DNA of 64,000 bases from Nymphaea colorata. Taxonomy: Eukaryota; Streptophyta; Magnoliopsida; Nymphaeales; Nymphaeaceae. Location: positions 28,747,206 through 28,811,205 of the forward strand of contig NC_045139.1 in assembly GCF_008831285.2 (NCBI RefSeq). Direction: 5' to 3'. A program made the position numbers and the translations under genes. Numbering within the stretch: the stretch's first letter is position 1; every line of letters starts with the position of its first letter. The notes under the pieces were generated by a model, which saw only the letters and a program-made list of their open reading frames with translations, was not told where the DNA came from and did not search any database. This document shows, piece after piece, positions 11,818 to 24,003 of the stretch.

Positions 11818-14488
11818 GTGGGGGCAGGGCTGTGGTCGGTTGCCCAAGAACTCCAAGGTCTTGCAACATTTGGAGATTGAGCAGAGAATCCCTGTGGAAA
11901 GGGAGAAAAACACTTGGTCAGTGTGACTTGGGGCGACCGGTTCAGTTGGGAAGATGATCAACGGTATTCCGAGGTGAGGAAATTTGGAGGTCAACCCGTG
12001 GGCGTGGTCGTTGAAGAAAGTAAAAGGGACCATAGGGCACCCCTTCGGAGGTTGAGAGTGCAAAAAAAAACTCGGGAACTGGTATTTTTATTTGAAGCGT
12101 AATTTTTTTTTTTGAAGCCTTGCATGGGAACGTCCATCATGTGGCCTGCCCAAGCAGGGTTGTTATTCCCCCTCACCCCCCTAATGTCCCTGGTTATTGA
12201 TTACTTGCCGAGTGGTTTCGTCCTTGCCGTTCACAAAGCGTTCTCAGTGTCTCTTGTCCCCAAGCCTTGTCAATATCCAACCATAAAGTCACGTTATCTT
12301 AAAACGAAAATGTTGTCTCCGAATCATTTTGAACGGAGTCGTTGGGGTGGGTATTGTGTCTTGTTCGTCAGTTGCAATCTTTTCAAGATCTGTTGCCAGT
12401 CACGAGTGGGTTGTCATCCATGTAGCTTCCGTTTATTTTAGAAGATTGGCATTGTTTAAAGAATACAGGGAGTTTCAATTTCTGATTTGTACAATTTAGT
12501 TTTAGTTTTTTTTTTTTGGTTGGGTGGAACTACCCGATGTTAAGAAAGTCTTTGATACCATGATTGTTCTACGTTTTAGCACTTTGTAAATGGGATATAT
12601 CTTCTCGCTCTCTGTTTTCTGGGTATTGCGGATACCTTCCATGGAACGGGTGAGGTATCGGCCTCGCCTCTCGATTCTAACCGATATTCACGTAACATGC
12701 ATTATCAAGACAATATGATTGAGAGAACTCAAGTAGGCTTGCTTGTAAGGGTTGATCTGGGGACTGTTCTGTTTACCTCGTCTCTCTTCAAAGGATAATA
12801 ACTGAGGTTTAAAATCCGAGGTGTTCCGTTGTCATCTTTCATCTAAAAAAATGACAGAGGTCTAATGGTGTTGTCATTGGGTGGCGGTTTTATATTTCAT
12901 TCTGGCATGGAAGATGTAGAAATGAATGTAGCGTCACACTGTGGTTTGATGGTCTGGAAGATCGGTTGCAAGGCCATAATCTCGGGTTACGTTTGATTTT
13001 GACCCGAGCCTGCAGTTTACAGTTTCACTCTGGACTCTCTTCTCATTTAACATAGGTGAGGCCTAAAAGGAACATTCCATAAAAAAGTTGAATGTTCGAA
13101 GTGCAATCAGATTAAAAATGCCGTCCGTTCCCACATCTTACTTCCAGGTTACAGGAACATCAAAACATTGGATGATGGATGTGGGACACGACCTGTGGTT
13201 TCTTTGGCAATAAGTAATGGCACTTTGCCTATTTGTTTTGTTGTCAGAACATAAAATGAATTGGTTATTAGCATCCAACAGCAGAAAAAGTTTGTAAACA
13301 AACACTTAAATTGACAGGAAGGATGTGATGTGATTTTGTATGTATGCCGGTTGGGTGTGGAGCCATGTTACCCCGCGCCAGTGATAGCTTTAACCATGTA
13401 AGGAAGGATGCTAGAAATGAACAATTTCCCCCATTTTTCTTGTTCCGGAGCAAAGGAATCTTCTTCTTCTCATGTCATTTTTTCCCTCTCTCTGTTTGTG
13501 ATTCTGCGCGAGCATAGGCGTTAGAGGATTGACGTGTGTGTTTTTGTTTTGCGAAGTGATTCTGCCCAAGATCCAGTTCGCTTCCCAGGTTGGGCAGTGT
13601 GCGAAGCCAAGATCACATGATCAGCTTAGGGGAATGAGTGTTCATCGGGTGACTCAGGTGGTTCCCTCATCAAGGTTTAGCGGGGCCTGATTCCGATGCT
13701 TCCGTTTTCCAATTTTCTTCCCTCTCTTTCTCTGGATTTCCAACCGCAAGAGTGCTGACATGTTTCCGTCCCATGCATCTTGTTCTTAATAAAGCGTCAT
13801 GGGCACAGTCGCAGACTCAGCGGCTCCGTATCTCTATGTTGGAAAATCACCACCATCAACTGGTAGGTTTGGAGCTAAGGGACCATGCCCCCTCTGTGGA
13901 TGCTCTGTCTGCACTCGCCCGTAGGGGCCCCTCCCTTCTCATCCCACCGACCTCTCTCCCCATGGTCAACCAAGAGATTGCGGAAAACACGGCATTTCCC
14001 AATTGACATTATTTATTCAAACTAAAGAGACAAATGGGACTTCGTCTTTTTCCAGGACGCGGGCAGAAAAGGCCATCTACTTTTCTCCCAAATAAAACAA
14101 GGTCGAGAAGGGGATCGACTCTTTAACATGGGGTCGTGGAAGAGAATTTCCCCTCCAAAGGCGCTTGTCATGCAAGCGTTGATGGAGGAAGGATGCCTCG
14201 TGTGCTTTGCTTGTGCTGTGGAAATGGGTCTTCTCAAACCCTCAAAACTCCGCCAACGACACGCGCACGGGTCCATTGTCCCTTGCTTACCTGTTTCACA
14301 ACATTTGAATCCGATGACCTAAAATCATGCCTTTGATTTTTAACAAAAATGTTGTCGTTCAAACAATTACTTTCTGCAAGGAGGTCTTGTCAACTGCCCA
14401 TTGTCCTCTCTTGTGATTCAATACTAAGAAGGTTCTCCTGCCACTTTAAAAAAAAAAAAAGGGAAGGAAAACTTAGTTGTTGAATAGG

Positions 14489-14514
14489 CTCTCTCTCTCT
14501 CTCTCTCTCTCTCT
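14489..14514. repeat. (CT)13 microsatellite
   Basis: This is an uninterrupted CT dinucleotide run of about 26 bases in intergenic DNA. Confidence 0.95.
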
Positions 14515-16754
14515 TAGTATATGATTACTTTAATTGAGGTATTCTCGTATCGATAAATATCTTCTTTGGAACGATTTGTTAGGGTGATTATGGTGGAAGG
14601 ACTCTTGACGGCATGATTTGATTTGATGTATACGGAATCTGGACATAGGAAGACAGCGCAACCATTAAAAGAGAAGGGCGGACGGTGATGAGGGCCCCGG
14701 GCCCTTCTCCTTCGTTTCCGGCACCGGGCCACGCTGTACATGGTCTTATCTGCGAGGCCCCTTCACTGATTGCTCGAGCCGCATTGAAGCTGACAAAGCA
14801 GAAAAAGAGATAACCCATCAGTCCCCTCTTCCATGAGAAACGTGTTGACAGGTGCGGAAAGGCCAGCTTTTGACAAGGAAAAGCACTAACTTTGCATGTG
14901 ATCATGGCTCCTTTGCAGCAAGAGACTCATTATATGAGTTGGACCTTTTAGTTTTTACCAGCACCACCATCATCAACGATGTTGAATCGGCTAAGTGGGA
15001 CACGAAATCATGACATACCTACTGTAAATTTTTCTTTTCAAAACCAAGTGCGTTGGTTTCTTATAATCTTGTAACTTAAGCGGCCCATACTTTATTAGAA
15101 CTCAAACAGCAGAACAGGGCATCCCGGAGGTCAAAAATTTTATAATTCCGAACAAGATAAAAAATTGGCCGGCCACATTTCAGGCTTTGACAGCGGTAAG
15201 TAATTAAAGGATGCGAACCGTTCACATTGGCGTCGGATTTAGCCTTTATACACGATCATGTAAGGTCTTTACCAGATTTTAGCAGGATATATCAAATCAA
15301 AAACTGTATGGCCAGTGCAAAGTCCGGATCCAACTTCTTTTACTAGATCCAGCTAAACGACGAATGCCAATCTTGTATATATATGATTCATTTAGATTCC
15401 TAGCGGCAAGTGCCAATCCTTAACCAATTAATTTCCATAAAGAAGGGTTATCAAAAAATAAAATAAAAAAGACAGCGGTTCTCCGGTAAGGAAAAACATA
15501 GTGGGGCAGCTTGGCCGCATTTTTTTGTGGAAGTGGCCGTCATCAGATGAGAACGAACGAGCAAAGTTGTGGACTAGACGGCCAAAGACGCCAAAAAGGG
15601 AGAAAAAGCAAAAAAAAAACAGAGAAAGGAAAAACCTCTCTAGATATCGTATTGTTGGTCATCGTGGGGATGCCACTACCCGTCAGCCTAACTTAGCCCA
15701 CAGAGATTCAGTGGATCTATACCGACTTAACACGCACAAATCAACTCGCGGGTAAGATGCAGGTATCCTTCTGTCTTTCATTAGCTTGCCTTTGCTTTTG
15801 CTTTTGTCAAACGCCAATTAAGGGCGGTGGGGAATCAAAGGCCCGGTTCGATGTCCGAGGAAGATAACTTGCATTTGACTTCCACGGTCCCTTTGAATCT
15901 CTGCCATTTCTCTATCTTTTGATGCATACACCAGAAAGTGGAAAAACACACTCAAAAAGTGAACGTTTCTTCCTTGTCGAATTGCAAACATGAGCACTGT
16001 GAATGCTTGATACTGTGGAAGTGCTTCAGCATCAGAACATATAAATATAAACATAAATTTTATCGAATTATGTGTGCCTGTGTGTGTTGGAGAAGAAACA
16101 TGATGGGCAGAAATCATGCAAGAAAGTGGTCGCATAAAGAAGGAAATGGGTCTATGATAATCCTCCCATGCAGGATGCAGCAGTGTCTATGGGCCATATC
16201 AAGCGTCTCATGGATTTTTTGCAGGAATGATGCACTCGTGCTTAATGAGCTCCAGCAGTTATAAGCGTAACAGTATTGCAATTAATCGATATATATGCTG
16301 CTATTATAAGGGATTTTTCCACCAAAATCTTGAGTCGACCACCAAAAAAAAAAAGGATTCTCCTGGCCAGTTATTAAGAAATATAAAAAATTGAATTGGA
16401 AAAGTGCTGAGCTGTAATAAAGAAATTGTTTGACTCACAAAAGAAATCATTCTAGGCCGCAAAACCAATGTCCCCCTTCCGAGTGTGCGTGCGTGCGAGA
16501 TACATGTAGCAGATATGCATAAAGATGGCTCCCTTTGCCCATTGAAAGCCACAATTTGAGGGTTTCCTACAAAGCTCTCTTGGCTGTTGTGCTGAAAGCG
16601 AGGAGGAAAAAGACTACAAAAAGGAAGCTTCATTTTTGTTTCCGAAGTTAAAAGGATTCCTCTCCTCCTTGGTTCCAACCCTTCTGCATGTAAAAGGGTC
16701 ATAAGCAGATCTTTCTCAAATCTGAGAGGCGTCTATTTCAGAGTCGCAGAAAAA

Positions 16755-17809
16755 ATGATGGGCAGATCTTCTTTTCGCTTCTCTCTTCTTCTCTTGTCAT
16801 TGCTCGCTCTCTCTGCTATCCAAGGTCAGCACGATTTCTTCTGTCGGTTTGGTTTCTCAATCTTGGGGAGATAATTTTTCTTCTTTTCTCTTCCGTTCTC
16901 TGCTTTTTCCTTCTCCTATTGGTGGTGCGCTTCATCCATCTGTCGTGTATTTGGTCATTCAGGATATGGAAGAAAAGAGATGAAATTCCGAAGAGATTCA
17001 TCCATCTTTGCAGTTGCAGAGGTGGGTTCCCGAACTCCTTTGGTGTGAAATTATGTATTTGTATTTTAGAAGAAAAAAGGCGACCACATGTTCCGTATTT
17101 CTGAGGATGAAGCCTGCCCAAATCATCTATTACAGTTTTGAGATGCCCCTTTGAGCTACCTAGAGGCATGCGTGCGTGTGAAACTGTGAAACTTTGCCGT
17201 TACATTCCTCTGTATCTGAAACGGAAAATTTCTGAAATCCACCGCCGGCGAGGCTCCAAAATCACTTTAGTTCTTCGTAAGCTAAAAAGCCTGAAACATT
17301 TCCGGAGGGTGCAGGAGCCGATTCCGTTTGTTTTTTTTTTCTCGAACGTGCAAATTACCCCCGGCAGTTGTTTTTTCCATCCCTCCGGCAGTTCTGTAGC
17401 CTGCGAAAGGTTTTCTTCCCATTTAAGAAAAGTTGTTCTTCTACAACTTTCAACGTTTTGTCCAACAGATCAAATAGGGAATTTTGATAGATCCCGTTTG
17501 TTGTGGGGTGTTTTCCGCGTAATTTAGGATCAGCTACCTGTCCGGCCATGGGCCCCTACTGTTTCAGTCAACCTCCTGATCCTCAGCCTGTATTCCTCCT
17601 TTCTTTTTCACGCCCAATGACCAACTTCCGGTTCCAACGTGTAGGAAATTGGCATGGCGGCAAAGGAGAGTTTGGAGGTGGAGGATGAAGCAAGTCCGCT
17701 GGGAAGGCGAGAGCTGATTGCTACAGTGGAAGACTATTCAGATCCAGGAGCCAACGTCAACCCAAGAAATGGAGCGTTCATGTCGCCTCCTCCCCCACCA
17801 TCGCATTGA
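16755..17809 (+). CDS. Putative secreted tyrosine-sulfated peptide precursor (PSY-like)
   Basis: Exon 1 (16755-16824) encodes MMGRSSFRFSLLLLSLLALS plus AIQ, a textbook signal peptide, and ends at CAAG|GTCAGC. The last exon (17645-17809, after GTGTAG) encodes an acidic spacer, the basic pair-like GRREL, and a C-terminal motif EDYSDPGANVNPRNG before a Pro-rich end. The DY core with preceding acidic residues and DPxAN resembles PSY peptides (PSY1 core DYGDPSANPKHDP), whose Tyr is sulfated in the Golgi. The two exons are in different phases. A 29-base micro-exon at 17014-17042 (acceptor CTTTGCAG, donor TTTG|GTGTGA) restores the frame and gives 87 residues, the usual precursor size. The usual HDP of the motif is NPR here. 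The exon model and family are inferred. Confidence 0.55.
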
Positions 17810-20800
17810 GAGAGCATGCACTAAATATGGAAAAGAGGGAGGAATATTTACCTATTTGAGTCTGTACTATGCTTTCTCTCTGGTTGTCTTTGTTTATGTG
17901 CGTCATTCCGTGTCTATGCTCGAGGTTTTTCCTTTACATGTACTCACCTGTGTATTCATGGAGAATGTGCTATATAGACAGTAACGGGTTGAATTTTGCT
18001 TTGGGAGTTGGACTTTGCTCGGGAGACTTTTTTTTTTTTTTTCCTTCTGTTCCCTACTTTTTGGGAAGACATCTAACTGTTCTCCATTTTATAAGAGGGA
18101 GCAATTAAAGCCAGACGCATGAACCAATCTTTCTCTCTCTGTTTTTTTCTTTTTTTGTGTCTGGCACGAACTGGGCGCAACGATCGGCGATTTATTGTGG
18201 AGAAATTTGTTTTTTGGGGTCTCTTAAGTTTATGGTACTCACTGATCTGAGTGAAGTACAAGGAGCCGGTGAAAAAAGATATGGAGTCGGTCAGTGACTG
18301 TGGCACGCTTTATTACTAAAGACGCCATCTTGAATTCCACAAGCTCGATAGTTGGGTGAATGCATGATGGCCATGTTTCTTCCCAAAGATGCTCCACAAG
18401 TGCTTCAACTACATCATTTTCTCTTCTTGCTGCTGCGTGAGAAATGCTGTAACAAGTTGTTGGCGATGCTCTTTTTGTCTCCCTTAGTTAGGCAAGAGGA
18501 AATCTACCTGATCGAACATCCCTTCTTTCAGAACAGGTCTTGATGAATCAAAGTTGCTCGAGAACAAAAAAATTGGGAGGAAACGTCTGCCAGCCGTGTT
18601 AGAAGTATCAGAGAGGGAGAGGGTGAATGGGTATTATTTTTTAGGACCAAGTGCTGAATGCGAGAATCATGGTTCCCGATTGTGTATGTGAATCAAGAAT
18701 CTAAGTACCCAACTTAGTTTTCTGAACTCGGAGTGGTGATCTGAACAACATCAACAAGCACTCTGGTGATCTACAGGATATCCCTTCCTAAAAAGAAAAT
18801 AGCAGCACTAAAGTTACTGGGGTAAGATCCTCATTCTTGTTGTAAACAAGCATTATAGATTGGGTTGTGTTTGGCAGCCTCAAAAACTTTTTCTACGTGG
18901 ACAATTCCTGAAAAAAAATTTTAGTCGGGCTCACAGAAAGTCAAGAAACGCCGTGTGGGTTACTACTTGCGAGTAAAAATTGGAGAATCATCCCATCCAG
19001 GATGTCTTCTCCTTTGTTTGATAGCGTGTTGTACAGGCTAGACATTTTCTTTGATTCAGCGCAACTTCTGTGGAACTCAAACATGCATGCCCCAGGGATG
19101 CTATTAAGTAGCTTGAGATGCTATAACAAAAATAAAGTAACGTGAATTGGATTTTCTGTTTACTTTAAAACAAGAACATATGTTAAAATAGCATCTGTTT
19201 CTTTTTCAAAGAAAAAGGGAGGAGAGGCTCATTATTTACATGACGCATGTCCCTGATTTATAAAGTTAAATGCTAGATATATCATGTCCCCCACATTGTT
19301 AATACACTTGGTCTCATCAAGTTTGTGCTTCAGGAGAAGATGAGTTTTAGGTGGAAAATAGGTTAAAACGGGCTTGCTTCCGTCGCGAAATAGACCCGTC
19401 CCAGCTTGAGAAAGCCGGCTGATTTATGAAGTCGAGGTTTTTTTGTCATTTAAATAACTTCGATTCCATTTGATTCGATTCAAGCGTAATTTGCTGCTTA
19501 AAAGTTAAGTTTTAGTTAGGGTGTCTTCGATAAAGTATTGCCGTTTGTCCTTTTTTTTATATTCGAAGTCTTAGATTTAGGTCTGTTGGCTTAGATAGGA
19601 TAGCTATTATGTTTAACATTTGTTCTTATGACTAGGCGTGTAGGGCATTTTGATTTAGTTTTTGTTTATTCTTCTCAGTTGCTTCGAACTAGTGCTGTGT
19701 TTGCAATTAATCATGAAAAGCCCATGATTTGATCACTACTTTGCTCTTGCAATTACTCGTGTTTTTTGGTGAAGTATGTACCGACATGTGTTATCTTCCT
19801 CGTTTCTAAGGAGGCATTGCTATTAGCAGGAAATGTGTAAGCGTGTAGTTGTGTCACTCCGGTTCATTAGAAATGAAAAATCAGTCATTAGCTATGATGA
19901 TGCATTATTCATTATTGTTGATTGTAGCAAGATAGGCATTTATAAGGCTGATTTCTTTAGAAGTGGGAGAACATTTAAGACGCTAATCAAATTGCATTAT
20001 TTTGGTTGTTATCTTGAAATTTTAGTGTGTTCTCTGCCTGAAAGATTTCAAATCCATAGCTTTGTAATTCCTCTATAAGGCGATACTTAGAATAATTATG
20101 AATAGAATTATGTTTTCACTAGGATTATTGGGGATGAACAAGGGGACTTCCTGTCAGAAAGAGTTATTCAAGGACAATTTTAGCTTATGCAGGAAGCTGC
20201 ACAAAACAGCTTAATTGGTATACATAATGGACATCCATTACTCGTACAACTCAAAGTAGAGTAAACTAAATGTTTGTAAAGGATGCTCCCTTCCTGTCAG
20301 AAAGAGTTATTCGAGGACACAAGAAGCTGCACTAACAGCCTAATGAGTACATATAATGGACATCCATTACTGGTACAACTCAAAATAGAGTAAACTAAAT
20401 GTTTCTAAAGGATGCCCTGGGATTCCATAGTGGGTGGACTGAAAGAAGGCTTCACATGTATATGTTGTTCATCAACCTCAAATTGCATCAGCTTTTAAAT
20501 GGTAGAAAGGGTGACAACTTCGAGTTCGAGTACAAGGAGGATATTATATGAGGGTGACTCACTATCCCCTCTCCTTGTTACAGTGATAACTGAGATTTTC
20601 TATGAAAGTTTAAAAAATGAGGTCCTATTCCCAAAGGATTGGAACTCCAATAATTAGAGGTGTACATGAACCGCCTTCCTCTACGGCTACTTTATTTTCC
20701 TTAAACAACGTTGTTCTCTTTTGCAAAGTTGAGCTGCATTTTGATTTAAATCAAGAAGGCTATCTTGGATGAATACGAGAGAGGAAACCCACAGCAAGTA

Positions 20801-23300
20801 AGTTGATTGTCAACCCATTCCACAAGGCAGCGTGTTTGAATGGAGATTATCTTCCCTTCCCTTGACTTACTTGGTCCTTCCTCTATTTGTGGGCAAGCTT
20901 CACAGGGGGGATTCCACAGAGCTTCTGAGAAATTGCTTTAGGAGTTGATTTCCTCTGTAGTAATATATGATTAATCAAGCATGCGCTTCACTAACTTTTT
21001 AGAAACTCTGCATGCAATGGCTCTTAAAGCTTCAGGAGATGCATATATACCTTCCAATTTCAATAATCAATAAGCAATTTTACTGCACCATAGCCGTTTG
21101 CAATAATCATACTCATCGGCCTAACTAGATATGATTTCTAAACTTAATATACATGTAAGCAAATGCATCAGGGAAGAGACGAAAAGAGGGCCGGCCCGTG
21201 CAGTCGGATAGGATCCAAAGTAAGGCGATTCAATTAGAATCGGCCGATTTTGATAGCACCGGGTGAAAGTATAGATCGGACCCAAGGAATTAATTATCTG
21301 TTCTCCAATGGGCTCTCAAAAGCCTTAGAACTTTGGTCACCCTTCAGTCCGAGTCCACATATATTGACAGAACATGCACTTCTTTTCCACTAACTTTTGC
21401 TTTGAAAATCTTAGACGGAAGAAGCTTTATCTCCTATTCTTTTGAGCTTCTTTTATTCTTTTGAGTTTCTTTTATGAAAGTAGATACCACTTTAAAAGTT
21501 TAAACCCCGAAGTGTCGAGGAAGGCATTGAGCGGAAACTGTGGTTCCTTAGCTTGCGGGTTATCGACTCGCCACAAAACTTGAACATCCCTTGCACCTTT
21601 GCCAGGGCCGACGATGTAAAAGTCAAGTGATCTTAGACCGCACCAAGCACAAGCGCCTTTGCCGCTTTCTGATCAATCTGTGACCGAAAACAAGTTGCGG
21701 CCCTGCATCTTTGCCAACACAAATTGTAGAATTATAAAAATGAACGGAATGAAGTTTTTTGTTAATTATCTGGAATTTTTTTTTTTTTCACTCACTGCGA
21801 ACAACTATTCCAGTCATTGAAACGCGCGGTACAATTATTAAGATTTCATACATATGTTTTTGACCTGATAATCTCTCATGTATTTTTACAACCAATATCT
21901 TATTGGATTTTCAGAAGAATATTTTTAGCTAAATAAAATACATAAAATCTGTTGATAATTAATTAAATTTGTCATGTTCCAAATCAATGCCATTAGGGTA
22001 ACCACGATGATCACGAGCTAATACATATATATCTTTTTCTGTATTGACATGCAGGTAGATGTAAGTTTAAGTTCATTTTAAAATTCCATAAGAAATCTAT
22101 CAACGATGCCAAGGATTTGTATGATAGGCTTGCCTTGCTTCTGAAAGAAATTGTATTTTCATCATGAGTGTTCCCGATTTTGCTTTATACTACAAACGGA
22201 TGTTTATGGTTGGCCATGGTCTTTTATTTGGACGGAAATTCTGTCACCTTATTTCATATGCAAACTGGTAGATGAAATTAAGAATGTAAAACTCGTATTG
22301 TACTCGTAAGACAAAATAAAAAAATAAAATTGTGTACTTACTAAGGCCATCTCCGCAGCTTCCATGTTCGTGAGCGAAAAAGTTAAAAAAAAAAAGAAAA
22401 AAGAAGGGACCTTTCATTACGTCTGATTTCGTTTGACCTTAAATCTTCAAGATATAATATTCATGGATTCAAGGTCGTTCCTTGTTTCCTCTAATTTTTA
22501 AATAAAACTTGCTGGCGCAAGAAGCAAAATGGATCTTAAGTCACTCTTAGTTTAATGAACTATGTAATAGTATGATTTTTTTTTTCTCTCGCATCAGATT
22601 CATGAATTGAAAACTCAATCACTTAGGGCCCTTAGATACACCGATGCCCCTGATCTCTTCCTATCAACAAGATTAGCATATCTTTGATAAGTGATTTATA
22701 AGTATCCCAGATTCAAAATTTACTGTTGATTCCAGCCTCCAATGCTCTCAACCTCTCTCTCTATAATAAAAATTAAAAGCTCGGACTCAGTTAGGGCCTA
22801 GTCTTCATTATTCCAGGTCGACCTTATCAAATCTCGTCTAATCGATTCGCTTTCAGATTTAGAATTGGGCCTCAAGATCCCTTTCTGAAACTAAGGTCGG
22901 GCTCATAAAAGTTCATGCGGCGGCGAATCTTTGTCAGATTCTGAAAGTGCACTTCGGATCCTAATATTCATGAGTCACCAAGACGGAACGGGTCCAGACT
23001 CGAAATGGTACTTGAACAATTCTTCTTCTTCTTCTTCTTCACAGCAGTCCTTTTTTAAATGGAGGTTCGCAGAAGCTACCATCCTGATCTTTACTGTATC
23101 TTCCAGGAAGTATGGCGGCCCTCATATTAAATATCTACAACGTCACTAACCAAATTAAATTTGTGCCAAGAAAATTCTATTCCACCGCCATGAACTTGTA
23201 GTTGCAATTGCAAACCCTTCCAGAGTTTCTTTCCTCCTCAACACGCATGCAGACCGACTCCGGAACTCTCCCTGCAACTTCGCTCCATAACTTCCTCTGC
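17810..23300. other. Intergenic spacer with a local tandem duplication
   Basis: No protein-coding family or RNA gene is recognised. The stretch is AT-rich with many stops in all frames. The one structured feature is a tandem duplication near 20.15-20.42 kb, listed separately. Short frames such as that at 18352-18543 have no signature. Confidence 0.5.
20147..20416. repeat. Diverged tandem duplication, unit about 130-140 bp
   Basis: Copy 1 (about 20147-20286) and copy 2 (about 20289-20416) share CCTGTCAGAAAGAGTTATTC at the start, ATAATGGACATCCATTACT in the middle, and AGAGTAAACTAAATGTTT followed by AAAGGATGC at the end. Copy 2 lacks roughly a dozen bases after the first motif. No coding content or transposon protein is associated. 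Confidence 0.85.
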
Positions 23301-23308
23301 ATGCGCCC

Positions 23309-23318
23309 TTATATAATC
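23309..23318 (+). promoter_or_regulatory. TATA box of the CML gene
   Basis: TTATATAATC sits about 150 bases upstream of the CML start codon, leaving room for a leader of about 120 bases. Nothing closer resembles a TATA box. Confidence 0.55.
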
Positions 23319-23463
23319 AGATTCCCATCTTCCCAACCGCAACCCGTAGCAGCTCTTCCCTCGTTGCCCTACGTTCCACCACCGTTGGCCGGATCAGTTT
23401 TTGCGTCTCTCTCCGATTCAAAGACCGGCGTGGGACTGGAGGACATTCCCCACACATACAAAA

Positions 23464-24003
23464 ATGCCTTTCATTGCCAGTGCATCTTTCTCTGACTTCA
23501 TTGGCTTCTTCTTCTTTCGCACCATCCTCAATTGGGCATGTCGGTACCGTAAGATCTGCGAAAGATTTCATCCGTCACCGTCCAACCAATTTCCCGGTTC
23601 CCCCTCTTTCGATGACCAGAAGAAGATGAGTTGTAGTGCTCCCAGGGCCTGCCCCGATGAGGGCCTGAAATTGAGCGGGGAGGACCTTGAGGTTGCGATG
23701 AAGAGGCTGGGGCTGTGGAGCGAGGCAGACGCGTCGGGCCAAGACCTCGGCGAGATCGCCGAGTTGTTCGACGAGAAAGAACCAAGCTTTGAGGAACTGA
23801 ACGACGCCTTCAAAGTGTTTGATGAGGACGGGGATGGGTTGGTTGGTTCGGAGGACTTGCAGAGAGTGCTCTGCAATCTGGGGTTCAAGGAAGGCTTGCA
23901 GGTGGAGAAGTGCGAGAGAATGATCAGCGTCCACGACAGGAACGGTGACGGCAGGGTTGATTTCGAAGACTTCGCGACACTCATGCGGGATTGCCTTTGC
24001 TAG
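23464..24003 (+). CDS. Calmodulin-like EF-hand protein (CML45/46-like)
   Basis: A single exon encodes 179 residues. The C-terminal half holds two EF-hands. The first loop is DEDGDGLVGSED and the second DRNGDGRVDFED; both have Asp at positions 1, 3 and 5, Gly at 6 and an acidic residue at 12. These should bind calcium and act as a sensor. The N-terminal EF-hand pair of classical calmodulin is replaced by a non-canonical region. The extreme N-terminus is hydrophobic (FSDFIGFFFFRTILNW) followed by basic residues, like the membrane-anchoring N-termini of the CML45/46 group. The start at 23464 keeps this segment; an internal ATG at 23626 would drop it. Confidence 0.85.
   Translation: MPFIASASFSDFIGFFFFRTILNWACRYRKICERFHPSPSNQFPGSPSFDDQKKMSCSAPRACPDEGLKLSGEDLEVAMKRLGLWSEADASGQDLGEIAELFDEKEPSFEELNDAFKVFDEDGDGLVGSEDLQRVLCNLGFKEGLQVEKCERMISVHDRNGDGRVDFEDFATLMRDCLC

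Larger units (their letters stand above)
11111..16690. other. Intergenic spacer, no gene recognised
   Basis: Both strands hold only short frames without domain signatures, many of them created by microsatellites. Recognisable features are an (AG)n run at 11784-11815, a (CT)n run at 14489-14514 and several homopolymer tracts. No retrotransposon protein fragments were recognised. Confidence 0.5.
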
